A DNA stretch of 64,000 nt from Protonemura montana (GCA_947568835.1 OX387604.1:22907076-22971075); one strand, 5' to 3'; counted from the first letter of the stretch, positions 13,801 through 26,984 are shown. The notes: generated by a model not told the origin, from the sequence alone. Numbers and translations are program-made.

Positions 13801-13972
13801 ATAACTTTTACAGGTATGCGTAATGGACCAAGGGACGGATCTGATCGGGAAGGACCCGCTCCTAGGATGCTGCGTGATTGGACCACACGAAGAGGGAAAC
13901 GGGAAGGAACATTGGTTTCAAATGTCCAATAGTCCACGCAAGGCTATTGCAAAATGGCATACTTTGCGATGA
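4811..13972 (+). CDS. Syt12: Synaptotagmin, Syt12-like, eight exons
   Basis: Coding exons: 4811-4963, 10501-10731, 11385-12000, 12082-12272, 12868-12987, 13170-13290, 13420-13568 and 13814-13972. Every boundary is GT/AG and all phases join, giving about 579 residues. Residues 1-310 are Ser/Pro/Gly-rich with no obvious membrane segment. C2A (about 311-437) keeps all five calcium-ligand aspartates (SDQGGFNDPYV and FDYDRFSRND). C2B (about 438-579) keeps the polybasic KRVKKKKT but has lost at least the first loop-1 aspartate (RQEKENIDPFV), and its loop 3 is irregular. The end, SPRKAIAKWHTLR, is typical of synaptotagmins. SLSYLPQAERLTVV most resembles Syt12; alpha/beta types are alternatives. An in-frame ATG at 4685 could extend the N-terminus. 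Family role: phospholipid and SNARE binding in vesicle traffic. The family is certain; the subtype and first exon are less so. Confidence 0.82.
6459..6757 (-). mobile_element. 5S-rRNA-derived SINE, degraded copy 2
   Basis: Body and part of the 5S head of the same family as the copy at 1461-1889. Shared blocks include the plus-strand words GGTCATGTCTATGATGG and GGTCACCCATCCAATA. The 5S head breaks off after GCGCAGTGTT, and internal deletions are visible in the body. Confidence 0.8.
7155..7480. repeat. 30-bp minisatellite
   Basis: About eleven tandem copies of a 30-bp unit beginning GTCCTTCATCCTGATTTTG, with G/T and A/T variants between units. The length is a multiple of three, so both strands show repetitive open frames; these are by-products. 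It lies within the first synaptotagmin intron. Confidence 0.9.
7583..8388. repeat. 14-bp minisatellite
   Basis: About 57 tandem copies of AGCAACCAGCAGTT. Variants are mainly TTAGC/TTGGC/TTGAC, and one short unit occurs near 8002. It directly abuts the GATTGATG array that follows and lies in the first synaptotagmin intron. Confidence 0.95.
8389..8612. repeat. GATTGATG-type array
   Basis: Tandem GATTGATG/GATTGATT/GATTGCTG words, 4-8 bp in period, continuing directly from the 14-bp array. Frames across it read as Asn-Pro-Ser-Ile-His repeats on the minus strand and are not considered coding. Confidence 0.9.
12273..12530 (+). repeat. 32-bp repeats duplicating an exon end and its 5' splice site
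   Basis: The last 30 nt of the synaptotagmin exon ending at 12272, plus the intronic GT, are repeated in tandem. The unit runs from GAGTTGCAGGAG to TTACTGCAG|GT. Consensus CTGCAG|GTGAGT donors begin at 12273, 12305, 12337, 12369, 12401, 12433, 12465 and 12497, and a final CAG|GTAAGT begins at 12530 after a 33-bp unit. Only the first donor keeps an open frame: reading on reaches TGA at 12306-12308. Confidence 0.92.
12613..12665. repeat. 13-bp short tandem repeat
   Basis: About four copies of AACCGTAATGCGT with one-base variants, inside the same synaptotagmin intron. Confidence 0.8.
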
Positions 13973-16900
13973 CTCTGTTCTGAACGACCGGCACGTAAGA
14001 GAAACATACTAACAAAACTATAACTCCTCTTGACTTATGTCTGAGAGGACATATTTCACACACACTTTATTGCTGTCACGGCATCTCTCTGGGCAGATTT
14101 ATCTCGATTAAATCAACATTATGAACACAGGACATCTTGTGGGATCGAATTTAGAGCACAACGGTCGTTGTCATTGTTATATACACAATCATTTTATACT
14201 AAGTAATATATTTACTTAACCGAATTATTATCAAATATATTTCTAAGGGCCGGTAACTTATTGTATCAGGAAATTGTAATTGTGGGAAAAACTCAGTGCA
14301 CACTATGCTGTGTACTGTGTACTGTCAACTCTCTACTGAGTTAATATTTATGCAACTGGATTGCACTAGGCGTATGCCGTATATCATATACACATCTAAA
14401 TTATCAAGTTTTAAGTACTTATGCTATACTGAGTGTTAATTCAATGAATTCCCTTATGAAGGTGTTATATAAATATGAGTGTCTATGACTGATTAAAATG
14501 GTGAAATTAAGAAAATTATGCGCTTGACTGTTGACTGTTAAGTGTATTGCCACAAAGTATTGTGATGCGGTTGGAACCGCTGCTAGATGCGCCAAAACGG
14601 CCTCCATTATATTCTCAAGTTCCAATGTGGGCCTACACAAATATATATAAATATATATATTATTGATAACAAATCAAATGATAGCCCCACTAGCAAGGCA
14701 TCTTAAATGTAAAACGTATTCGCTTAACTATCTGCCACTTAGTCATATTTAACGTCAAGTGGCAAGGTGGAATAACGTAATTATTATAAAATGAAGTATG
14801 TAATTACTTGAAATCAGACTGATAATAATCCAGAGCTTGTATAGACACATCCATATTATGTTAATTTCAATATTAAGCTTTCATCAAAGCATAACAGGTA
14901 ATATTGTACCGAGAAATCAATCACCCTTGTTGGGCTAAATGCAATCAGCGCAGCCAGGAATGCATTCAATTAAATATTTCATCGATGTGAGGTCTATCAG
15001 TTGATGGCCTTGATAACATAGGTATTATATACAGTTATAAAACAATGCTAGCCAACAGCAGTTACTGTTCAAGTGAACATTTGTAAATAAGATCTTGTTC
15101 CGTGTTTTCTCAGTGGTTTGCTTCATGAGATACAGAATGAGTGGATACTCATTCTGTATTTTAGGTCCAGGGTACCTATTCTCGAAACATTATCGCTGCC
15201 GAATTTCAAATTCAGTGACGTATTTAATCACGTGATTTAGTTTTGACGAGCAGCCCGCATGTTTGGTATTCTCGAATAATTACCGTAGGATTTTGATTGA
15301 TATTTAGTAACGACCTTCTCGCAACTAAACGAAACTAAAACCCTTGTGGTTCCGTATGATAGATCGTGATAAAATGGACCATCTATGGATGATGCATGTG
15401 TGGACTTCGTTGAGGTAAATGTATACGAAGTTTCCTGCTGCACCAAATGCAACCAGAGTTCACTAACAAAACGTTGACGGTTTTTCTCCCAGTAACAGAA
15501 AATTCAAGCATGTGTTCGGGTTATAATATCATTAACAGTAATACACAGTTAAATTACTTGGTTAAATGGCTTAAAAAACAGTTTAAATTTAAATGAGAAA
15601 AATACAAAATTGTAGTTTGGAACATAAACAGCCACAAAAATAAAATTTTGTCAATAATGTGAGACACATTTTCATAATTTTTGTCTTCTTGCTTTCTGTA
15701 GAACGTAGATTAAATCTACAATTTTAGTATGCATTAGCCAAGGAACTTTTTCCGCAAAAGTTTCAATGTTACATCATTCACTGAAGGAAAAGACAAGAGA
15801 TTTATAATCAATGAGCCAACAAGATTCCAACTGTTAAATTGATCAACTGAACATTCTGCTGCGAAATTGTCCAATAACTTTTGTAAATACATAATAGAAA
15901 GATCAGAATTCAACACAAAATTAAACAGTATTTGATTGAGCCACATTTAACTGTAGTGATATAACATCATATTGCATAATTTTAGTGTAATTTAGAGTAG
16001 AAATCGTGTGTTAGTGTAAATTCATAAACAATGTATATTATAAAAACAAAACAAAAACTACAAAGACACTCTAACCTAACCTAATTAATCTCAATTGGCT
16101 TTAAGCAATGAATGGTCCTAATTAGAGCAGTACGCATATGCATTGTCTTAACTACGTCGGATCTCGCACAGCGAGGATAATTTTAACATTTGCTTTGGAG
16201 AATAATAGTTATTCTGCAAGAGTTGCCACCCTGGTAAACAGGGGGCGGGCGCCGCGTCGAGTCAGTCTAGCCCCGGTCGGAGATTATATTAGTGTTTGGG
16301 TTGATTGCAATTCCCTCCGCGAGTTACAGATCGTAATTCCCTCCGCAAGTTACAGATCGTAATTCCCTCTTCAGAAACAAGTCGGAGTCGGGATCAGAAC
16401 TTAAGAACGCTAATTGCTCTGGTTTCGAGTATGGGTACCCAGGTATCGGTGCACCTAATCACCTGCTCGTTGCACCTCATCAATTATCAGATCTTGGAGC
16501 AAGAAGATGCGACCGAAGTCGGCTCAATGTGAAACCAGTGACCATTTTTGGCGCTTATATAAAAAATATCTATCAATATCTATCCCATAAAATAAAATAT
16601 CGAAAATTATAAAAATAGCGATACATTTATAAGAGGCATGATATATCGACATGAAAAACAAAACATTGTAAGTATGATTAAGCTTATGACCTAATGTTAT
16701 AATTTTTGTGGTTAGTTTGTAGCCCAAAACTTACATGAATCTAGAAAAAATCGATAGATGTAAATGTATTCTTGATGTAGTGTTGTAACACCCAAAAAAA
16801 ATGTATGTATCCACCACCTATTATAGGCACAAGAATTCAAACTATTATATTGTACCTATGTAAGCTTCGACATGCAACAGTCTTGACATTATACCTTTAG

Positions 16901-17030
16901 TCATCGGGCTTCAATAAGTTTTGTTCCCTTTAGAAACTTGACTTTAAGACAACGTCAAATTTCCAAACAATTTTTTTTTTGGGCGATTTCCATAACACCT
17001 CTTGACGGTGACCCGACACCGATTTCAAAG
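13973..17030. other. Intergenic DNA 3' of synaptotagmin
   Basis: The proximal part is probably the synaptotagmin 3' UTR. The rest is AT-rich with no recognised gene, including an AT microsatellite at about 14639-14662 and a short direct repeat of a TTACAGATCGTAATTCCCTC unit at about 16310-16372. Nothing else is supportable. Confidence 0.5.
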
Positions 17031-20000
17031 AACATGCAGTAGTTCAGTGGGCTAACACGTAGTAGTTCAGTGGGCTAACATGCAGTAGTTCAGTGGGCTA
17101 ACATGTAGTAGTTCAGTGGGCTAACATGTAGTAGTTCAGTGGGCTAACATGCAGTAGTTCAGTGGGCTAACATGCAGTAGTTCAGTGGGCTAACATGTAG
17201 TAGTTCAGTGCGCTAACATGTAGTAGTTCAGTGGGCTAACATGTAGTAGTTCAGTGGGCTAACATGCAGTAGTTCAGTGGGCTAACATGCAGTAGTTCAG
17301 TGGGCTAACATGCAGTAGTTCAGTGGGCTAACATGCAGTAGTTCAGTGGGCTAACACGTAGTAGTTCAGTGGGCTAACATGCAGTAGTTCAGTGGGCTAA
17401 CATGCAGTAGTTCAGTGGGCTAACATGTAGTAGTTCAGTGGGCAAACATGCAGTAGTTCAGTGGGCTAACATGTAGTAGTTCAGTGGGCTAACATGTAGT
17501 AGTTCAGTGGGCTAACATGTAGTAGTTCAGTGGGCTAACATGCAGTAGTTCAGTGGGCTAACATGCAGTAGTTCAGTGGGCTAACATGTAGTAGTTCAGT
17601 GGGCTAACATGTAGTAGTTCAGTGGGCTAACATGTAGTAGTTCAGTGGGCTAACATGTAGTAGTTCAGTGGGCTAACATGCAGTAGTTCAGTGGGCTAAC
17701 ATGTAGTAGTTCAGTGGGCTAACATGTAGTAGTTCAGTGGGCTAACATGTAGTAGTTCAGTGGGCTAACATGCAGTAGTTCAGTGGGCTAACATGCAGTA
17801 GTTCAGTGGGCTAACATGTAGTAGTTCAGTGGGCTAACATGTAGTAGTTCAGTGGGCTAACATGTAGTAGTTCAGTGGGCTAACATGCAGTAGTTCAGTG
17901 GGCTAACATGTAGTAGTTCAGTGGGCTAACATGCAGTAGTTCAGTGGGCTAACACGTAGTAGTTCAGTGGGCTAACATGCAGTAGTTCAGTGGGCTAACA
18001 TGTAGTAGTTCAGTGGGCTAACATGCAGTAGTTCAGTGGGCTAACATGCAGTAGTTCAGTGGGCTAACATGTAGTAGTTCAGTGGGCTAACATGTAGTAG
18101 TTCAGTGGGCTAACATGCAGTAGTTCAGTGGGCTAACATGCAGTAGTTCAGTGGGCTAACATGCAGTAGTTCAGTGGGCTAACATGCAGTAGTTCAGTGG
18201 GCTAACATGTAGTAGTTCAGTGGGCTAACATGTAGTAGTTCAGTGGGCTAACATGCAGTAGTTCAGTGGGCTAACATGCAGTAGTTCAGTGGGCTAACAT
18301 GCAGTAGTTCAGTGGGCTAACATGCAGTAGTTCAGTGGGCTAACATGCAGTAGTTCAGTGGGCTAACATGCAGTAGTTCAGTGGGCTAACATGCAGTAGT
18401 TCAGTGGGCTAACATGCAGTAGTTCAGTGGGCTAACATGCAGTAGTTCAGTGGGCTAACATGCAGTAGTTCAGTGGGCTAACATGCAGTAGTTCAGTGGG
18501 CTAACATGCAGTAGTTCAGTGGGCTAACATGTAGTAGTTCAGTGGGCTAACATGTAGTAGTTCAGTGGGCTAACATGCAGTAGTTCAGTGGGCTAACATG
18601 CAGTAGTTCAGTGGGCTAACATGCAGTAGTTCAGTGGGCTAACATGCAGTAGTTCAGTGGGCTAACATGCAGTAGTTCAGTGGGCTAACATGTAGTAGTT
18701 CAGTGGGCTAACATGTAGTAGTTCAGTGGGCTAACATGCAGTAGTTCAGTGGGCTAACATGCAGTAGTTCAGTGGGCTAACATGCAGTAGTTCAGTGGGC
18801 TAACATGCAGTAGTTCAGTGGGCTAACATGCAGTAGTTCAGTGGGCTAACATGTAGTAGTTCAGTGGGCTAACATGTAGTAGTTCAGTGGGCTAACATGC
18901 AGTAGTTCAGTGGGCTAACATGCAGTAGTTCAGTGGGCTAACATGCAGTAGTTCAGTGGGCTAACATGCAGTAGTTCAGTGGGCTAACATGCAGTAGTTC
19001 AGTGGGCTAACATGCAGTAGTTCAGTGGGCTAACATGCAGTAGTTCAGTGGGCTAACATGCAGTAGTTCAGTGGGCTAACATGCAGTAGTTCAGTGGGCT
19101 AACATGCAGTAGTTCAGTGAGCTAACATGCAGTAGTTCAGTGGGCTAACATGTAGTAGTTCAGTGGGCTAACATGTAGTAGTTCAGTGGGCTAACATGTA
19201 GTAGTTCAGTGGGCTAACATGCAGTAGTTCAGTGGGCTAACATGCAGTAGTTCAGTGGGCTAACATGTAGTAGTTCAGTGGGCTAACATGCAGTAGTTCA
19301 GTGGGCTAACATGCAGTAGTTCAGTGGGCTAACATGCAGTAGTTCAGTGGGCTAACATGTAGTAGTTCAGTGGGCTAACATGTAGTAGTTCAGTGGGCTA
19401 ACATGTAGTAGTTCAGTGGGCTAACATGCAGTAGTTCAGTGGGCTAACATGCAGTAGTTCAGTGGGCTAACATGCAGTAGTTCAGTGGGCTAACATGTAG
19501 TAGTTCAGTGGGCTAACATGTAGTAGTTCAGTGGGCTAACATGCAGTAGTTCAGTGGGCTAACATGTAGTAGTTCAGTGGGCTAACATGCAGTAGTTCAG
19601 TGGGCTAACATGTAGTAGTTCAGTGGGCTAACATGTAGTAGTTCAGTGGGCTAACATGTAGTAGTTCAGTGGGCTAACATGTAGTAGTTCAGTGGGCTAA
19701 CATGCAGTAGTTCAGTGGGCTAACATGTAGTAGTTCAGTGGGCTAACATGTAGTAGTTCAGTGGGCTAACATGCAGTAGTTCAGTGGGCTAACATGCAGT
19801 AGTTCAGTGGGCTAACATGCAGTAGTTCAGTGGGCTAACATGCAGTAGTTCAGTGGGCTAACATGCAGTAGTTCAGTGGGCTAACATGCAGTAGTTCAGT
19901 GGGCTAACATGTAGTAGTTCAGTGGGCTAACATGTAGTAGTTCAGTGGGCTAACATGCAGTAGTTCAGTGGGCTAACATGTAGTAGTTCAGTGGGCTAAC

Positions 20001-23000
20001 ATGCAGTAGTTCAGTGGGCTAACATGCAGTAGTTCAGTGGGCTAACACGTAGTAGTTCAGTGGGCTAACATGCAGTAGTTCAGTGGGCTAACATGTAGTA
20101 GTTCAGTGGGCTAACATGTAGTAGTTCAGTGGGCTAACATGCAGTAGTTCAGTGGGCTAACATGCAGTAGTTCAGTGGGCTAACATGTAGTAGTTCAGTG
20201 GGCTAACATGCAGTAGTTCAGTGGGCTAACATGCAGTAGTTCAGTGGGCTAACATGTAGTAGTTCAGTGGGCTAACATGTAGTAGTTCAGTGGGCTAACA
20301 TGTAGTAGTTCAGTGGGCTAACATGCAGTAGTTCAGTGGGCTAACATGCAGTAGTTCAGTGGGCTAACATGCAGTAGTTCAGTGGGCTAACATGTAGTAG
20401 TTCAGTGGGCTAACATGCAGTAGTTCAGTGGGCTAACATGCAGTAGTTCAGTGGGCTAACATGTAGTAGTTCAGTGGGCTAACATGTAGTAGTTCAGTGG
20501 GCTAACATGCAGTAGTTCAGTGGGCTAACATGCAGTAGTTCAGTGGGCTAACATGTAGTAGTTCAGTGGGCTAACATGCAGTAGTTCAGTGGGCTAACAT
20601 GTAGTAGTTCAGTGGGCTAACATGCAGTAGTTCAGTGGGCTAACATGCAGTAGTTCAGTGGGCTAACATGTAGTAGTTCAGTGGGCTAACATGCAGTAGT
20701 TCAGTGGGCTAACATGTAGTAGTTCAGTGGGCTAACATGCAGTAGTTCAGTGGGCTAACATGTAGTAGTTCAGTGGGCTAACATGCAGTAGTTCAGTGGG
20801 CTAACATGCAGTAGTTCAGTGGGCTAACATGCAGTAGTTCAGTGGGCTAACATGCAGTAGTTCAGTGGGCTAACATGTAGTAGTTCAGTGGGCTAACATG
20901 CAGTAGTTCAGTGGGCTAACATGTAGTGGTTCAGTGGGCTAACATGCAGTAGTTCAGTGGGCTAACATGCAGTAGTTCAGTGGGCTAACATGTAGTAGTT
21001 CAGTGGGCTAACATGTAGTAGTTCAGTGGGCTAACATGTAGTAGTTCAGTGGGCTAACATGTAGTAGTTCAGTGGGCTAACATGCAGTAGTTCAGTGGGC
21101 TAACATGTAGTGGTTCAGTGGGCTAACATGCAGTAGTTCAGTGGGCTAACATGCAGTAGTTCAGTGGGCTAACATGCAGTAGTTCAGTGGGCTAACATGC
21201 AGTAGTTCAGTGGGCTAACATGCAGTAGTTCAGTGGGCTAACATGTAGTAGTTCAGTGGGCTAACATGTAGTAGTTCAGTGGGCTAACATGCAGTAGTTC
21301 AGTGGGCTAACATGCAGTAGTTCAGTGGGCTAACATGCAGTAGTTCAGTGGGCTAACATGCAGTAGTTCAGTGGGCTAACATGCAGTAGTTCAGTGGGCT
21401 AACATGTAGTAGTTCAGTGGGCTAACATGTAGTAGTTCAGTGGGCTAACATGCAGTAGTTCAGTGGGCTAACATGTAGTAGTTCAGTGGGCTAACATGTA
21501 GTAGTTCAGTGGGCTAACATGCAGTAGTTCAGTGGGCTAACATGTAGTAGTTCAGTGGGCTAACATGTAGTAGTTCAGTGGGCTAACATGTAGTAGTTCA
21601 GTGGGCTAACATGCAGTAGTTCAGTGGGCTAACATGCAGTAGTTCAGTGGGCTAACATGTAGTAGTTCAGTGGGCTAACATGCAGTAGTTCAGTGGGCTA
21701 ACATGCAGTAGTTCAGTGGGCTAACATGTAGTAGTTCAGTGGGCTAACATGTAGTGGTTCAGTGGGCTAACATGCAGTAGTTCAGTGGGCTAACATGCAG
21801 TAGTTCAGTGGGCTAACATGCAGTAGTTCAGTGGGCTAACATGTAGTAGTTCAGTGGGCTAACATGTAGTAGTTCAGTGGGCTAACATGCAGTAGTTCAG
21901 TGGGCTAACATGTAGTAGTTCAGTGGGCTAACATGCAGTAGTTCAGTGGGCTAACATGCAGTAGTTCAGTGGGCTAACATGCAGTAGTTCAGTGGGCTAA
22001 CATGTAGTAGTTCAGTGGGCTAACACGTAGTAGTTCAGTGGGCTAACATGCAGTAGTTCAGTGGGCTAACATGTAGTAGTTCAGTGGGCTAACATGCAGT
22101 AGTTCAGTGGGCTAACATGCAGTAGTTCAGTGGGCTAACATGCAGTAGTTCAGTGGGCTAACATGTAGTAGTTCAGTGGGCTAACATGTAGTAGTTCAGT
22201 GGGCTAACATGCAGTAGTTCAGTGGGCTAACATGCAGTAGTTCAGTGGGCTAACATGCAGTAGTTCAGTGGGCTAACATGCAGTAGTTCAGTGGGCTAAC
22301 ATGCAGTAGTTCAGTGGGCTAACATGTAGTAGTTCAGTGGGCTAACATGCAGTAGTTCAGTGGGCTAACATGCAGTAGTTCAGTGGGCTAACATGTAGTA
22401 GTTCAGTGGGCTAACATGCAGTAGTTCAGTGGGCTAACATGCAGTAGTTCAGTGGGCTAACATGCAGTAGTTCAGTGGGCTAACATGCAGTAGTTCAGTG
22501 GGCTAACATGCAGTAGTTCAGTGGGCTAACATGCAGTAGTTCAGTGGGCTAACATGTAGTAGTTCAGTGGGCTAACATGTAGTAGTTCAGTGGGCTAACA
22601 TGTAGTAGTTCAGTGGGCTAACATGTAGTAGTTCAGTGGGCTAACATGCAGTAGTTCAGTGGGCTAACATGCAGTAGTTCAGTGGGCTAACATGCAGTAG
22701 TTCAGTGGGCTAACATGTAGTAGTTCAGTGGGCTAACATGCAGTAGTTCAGTGGGCTAACATGTAGTGGTTCAGTGGGCTAACATGTAGTAGTTCAGTGG
22801 GCTAACATGTAGTAGTTCAGTGGGCTAACATGCAGTAGTTCAGTGGGCTAACATGCAGTAGTTCAGTGGGCTAACATGTAGTAGTTCAGTGGGCTAACAT
22901 GTAGTAGTTCAGTGGGCTAACATGCAGTAGTTCAGTGGGCTAACATGTAGTAGTTCAGTGGGCTAACATGCAGTAGTTCAGTGGGCTAACATGCAGTAGT

Positions 23001-26000
23001 TCAGTGGGCTAACATGCAGTAGTTCAGTGGGCTAACATGCAGTAGTTCAGTGGGCTAACATGCAGTAGTTCAGTGGGCTAACATGTAGTGGTTCAGTGGG
23101 CTAACATGTAGTAGTTCAGTGGGCTAACATGCAGTAGTTCAGTGGGCTAACATGTAGTAGTTCAGTGGGCTAACATGTAGTAGTTTAGTGGGCTAACATG
23201 CAGTAGTTCAGTGGGCTAACATGCAGTAGTTCAGTGGGCTAACATGCAGTAGTTCAGTGGGCTAACATGCAGTAGTTCAGTGGGCTAACATGTAGTAGTT
23301 CAGTGGGCTAACATGCAGTAGTTCAGTGGGCTAACATGCAGTAGTTCAGTGGGCTAACATGTAGTAGTTCAGTGGGCTTACATGCAGTAGTTCAGTGGGC
23401 TAACATGCAGTAGTTCAGTGGGCTAACATGCAGTAGTTCAGTGGGCTAACATGCAGTAGTTCAGTGGGCTAACATGCAGTAGTTCAGTGGGCTAACATGT
23501 AGTAGTTCAGTGGGCTAACATGCAGTAGTTCAGTGGGCTAACATGCAGTAGTTCAGTGGGCTAACATGCAGTAGTTCAGTGGGCTAACATGCAGTAGTTC
23601 AGTGGGCTAACATGTAGTAGTTCAGTGGGCTAACATGTAGTAGTTCAGTGGGCTAACATGCAGTAGTTCAGTGGGCTAACATGCAGTAGTTCAGTGGGCT
23701 AACATGTAGTAGTTCAGTGGGCTAACATGTAGTAGTTCAGTGGGCTAACATGCAGTAGTTCAGTGGGCTAACATGCAGTAGTTCAGTGGGCTAACATGCA
23801 GTAGTTCAGTGGGCTAACATGCAGTAGTTCAGTGGGCTAACATGTAGTAGTTCAGTGGGCAAACATGCAGTAGTTCAGTGGGCTAACATGTAGTAGTTCA
23901 GTGGGCTAACATGTAGTAGTTCAGTGGGCTAACATGTAGTAGTTCAGTGGGCTAACATGCAGTAGTTCAGTGGGCTAACATGCAGTAGTTCAGTGGGCTA
24001 ACATGTAGTAGTTCAGTGGGCTAACATGTAGTAGTTCAGTGGGCTAACATGTAGTAGTTCAGTGGGCTAACATGTAGTAGTTCAGTGGGCTAACATGCAG
24101 TAGTTCAGTGGGCTAACATGTAGTAGTTCAGTGGGCTAACATGTAGTAGTTCAGTGGGCTAACATGTAGTAGTTCAGTGGGCTAACATGCAGTAGTTCAG
24201 TGGGCTAACATGCAGTAGTTCAGTGGGCTAACATGTAGTAGTTCAGTGGGCTAACATGTAGTAGTTCAGTGGGCTAACATGTAGTAGTTCAGTGGGCTAA
24301 CATGCAGTAGTTCAGTGGGCTAACATGTAGTAGTTCAGTGGGCTAACATGCAGTAGTTCAGTGGGCTAACATGCAGTAGTTCAGTGGGCTAACATGCAGT
24401 AGTTCAGTGGGCTAACATGTAGTAGTTCAGTGGGCTAACATGCAGTAGTTCAGTGGGCTAACATGCAGTAGTTCAGTGGGCTAACATGCAGTAGTTCAGT
24501 GGGCTAACATGCAGTAGTTCAGTGGGCTAACATGTAGTAGTTCAGTGGGCTAACATGTAGTAGTTCAGTGGGCTAACATGCAGTAGTTCAGTGGGCTAAC
24601 ATGCAGTAGTTCAGTGGGCTAACATGTAGTAGTTCAGTGGGCTAACATGTAGTAGTTCAGTGGGCTAACATGCAGTAGTTCAGTGGGCTAACATGCAGTA
24701 GTTCAGTGGGCTAACATGCAGTAGTTCAGTGGGCTAACATGCAGTAGTTCAGTGGGCTAACATGTAGTAGTTCAGTGGGCTAACATGCAGTAGTTCAGTG
24801 GGCTAACATGTAGTAGTTCAGTGGGCTAACATGCAGTAGTTCAGTGGGCTAACATGTAGTAGTTCAGTGGGCTAACATGCAGTAGTTCAGTGGGCTAACA
24901 TGCAGTAGTTCAGTGCGCTAACATGCAGTAGTTCAGTGGGCTAACATGCAGTAGTTCAGTGGGCTAACATGCAGTAGTTCAGTGGGCTAACATGCAGTAG
25001 TTCAGTGGGCTAACATGCAGTAGTTCAGTGGGCTAACATGCAGTAGTTCAGTGGGCTAACATGTAGTAGTTCAGTGGGCTAACATGCAGTAGTTCAGTGG
25101 GCTAACATGTAGTAGTTCAGTGGGCTAACATGCAGTAGTTCAGTGGGCTAACATGCAGTAGTTCAGTGGGCTAACATGTAGTAGTTCAGTGGGCTAACAT
25201 GCAGTAGTTCAGTGGGCTAACATGCAGTAGTTCAGTGGGCTAACATGTAGTAGTTCAGTGGGCTAACATGCAGTAGTTCAGTGGGCTAACATGCAGTAGT
25301 TCAGTGGGCTAACATGTAGTAGTTCAGTGGGCTAACATGCAGTAGTTCAGTGGGCTAACATGTAGTAGTTCAGTGGGCTAACATGCAGTAGTTCAGTGGG
25401 CTAACATGTAGTAGTTCAGTGGGCTAACATGTAGTAGTTCAGTGGGCTAACATGCAGTAGTTCAGTGGGCTAACATGCAGTAGTTCAGTGGGCTAACATG
25501 CAGTAGTTCAGTGGGCTAACATGCAGTAGTTCAGTGGGCTAACATGCAGTAGTTCAGTGGGCTAACATGCAGTAGTTCAGTGGGCTAACATGCAGTAGTT
25601 CAGTGGGCTAACATGCAGTAGTTCAGTGGGCTAACATGTAGTAGTTCAGTGGGCTAACATGTAGTAGTTCAGTGGGCTAACATGCAGTAGTTCAGTGGGC
25701 TAACATGTAGTAGTTCAGTGGGCTAACATGTAGTGGTTCAGTGGGCTAACATGCAGTAGTTCAGTGGGCTAACATGCAGTAGTTCAGTGGGCTAACATGC
25801 AGTAGTTCAGTGGGCTAACATGTAGTAGTTCAGTGGGCTAACATGTAGTAGTTCAGTGGGCTAACATGCAGTAGTTCAGTGGGCTAACATGCAGTAGTTC
25901 AGTGGGCTAACATGCAGTAGTTCAGTGGGCTAACATGCAGTAGTTCAGTGGGCTAACATGCAGTAGTTCAGTGGGCTAACATGCAGTAGTTCAGTGGGCT

Positions 26001-26984
26001 AACATGCAGTAGTTCAGTGGGCTAACATGTAGTAGTTCAGTGGGCTAACATGCAGTAGTTCAGTGGGCTAACATGCAGTAGTTCAGTGGGCTAACATGCA
26101 GTAGTTCAGTGGGCTAACATGCAGTAGTTCAGTGGGCTAACATGCAGTAGTTCAGTGGGCTAACATGCAGTAGTTCAGTGGGCTAACATGCAGTAGTTCA
26201 GTGGGCTAACATGCAGTAGTTCAGTGGGCTAACATGCAGTAGTTCAGTGGGCTAACATGCAGTAGTTCAGTGGGCTAACATGCAGTAGTTCAGTGGGCTA
26301 ACATGCAGTAGTTCAGTGGGCTAACATGCAGTAGTTCAGTGGGCTAACATGTAGTAGTTCAGTGGGCTAACATGCAGTAGTTCAGTGGGCTAACATGCAG
26401 TAGTTCAGTGGGCTAACATGCAGTAGTTCAGTGGGCTAACATGCAGTAGTTCAGTGGGCTAACATGCAGTAGTTCAGTGGGCTAACATGCAGTAGTTCAG
26501 TGGGCTAACATGTAGTAGTTCAGTGGGCTAACATGTAGTAGTTCAGTGGGCTAACATGCAGTAGTTCAGTGGGCTAACATGCAGTAGTTCAGTGGGCTAA
26601 CATGCAGTAGTTCAGTGGGCTAACATGCAGTAGTTCAGTGGGCTAACATGTAGTAGTTCAGTGGGCTAACATGCAGTAGTTCAGTGGGCTAACATGCAGT
26701 AGTTCAGTGGGCTAACATGCAGTAGTTCAGTGGGCTAACATGCAGTAGTTCAGTGGGCTAACATGTAGTAGTTCAGTGGGCTAACATGTAGTAGTTCAGT
26801 GGGCTAACATGTAGTAGTTCAGTGGGCTAACATGTAGTAGTTCAGTGGGCTAACATGTAGTAGTTCAGTGGGCTAACATGTAGTAGTTCAGTGGGCTAAC
26901 ATGCAGTAGTTCAGTGGGCTAACATGCAGTAGTTCAGTGGGCTAACATGCAGTAGTTCAGTGGGCTAACATGCAGTAGTTCAGT
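17031..26984. repeat. 9.95-kb array of about 433 copies of a 23-bp unit
   Basis: The unit reads AACATGYAG followed by TAGTTCAGTGGGCT, where Y is C or T. From the first unit at 17031 to the last partial unit at 26967 is exactly 432 periods, so there is no net insertion or deletion. Nearly all variation is the single C/T position. Rare variants include CACGTAG (17053, 17353, 17953, 20045, 22023), TAGTGGTTC (six sites), GTGCGC (17211, 24916) and GCAAAC (17443, 23860). There are no spacers, so it is not a CRISPR array, and no long frame is open. It sits between the convergent synaptotagmin and CLPB genes. Confidence 0.98.

Noticed and set aside
17031..26984. Regular short repeats as a possible CRISPR array
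   Set aside because: Units are contiguous with no unique spacers, and the surrounding DNA is eukaryotic with introns.
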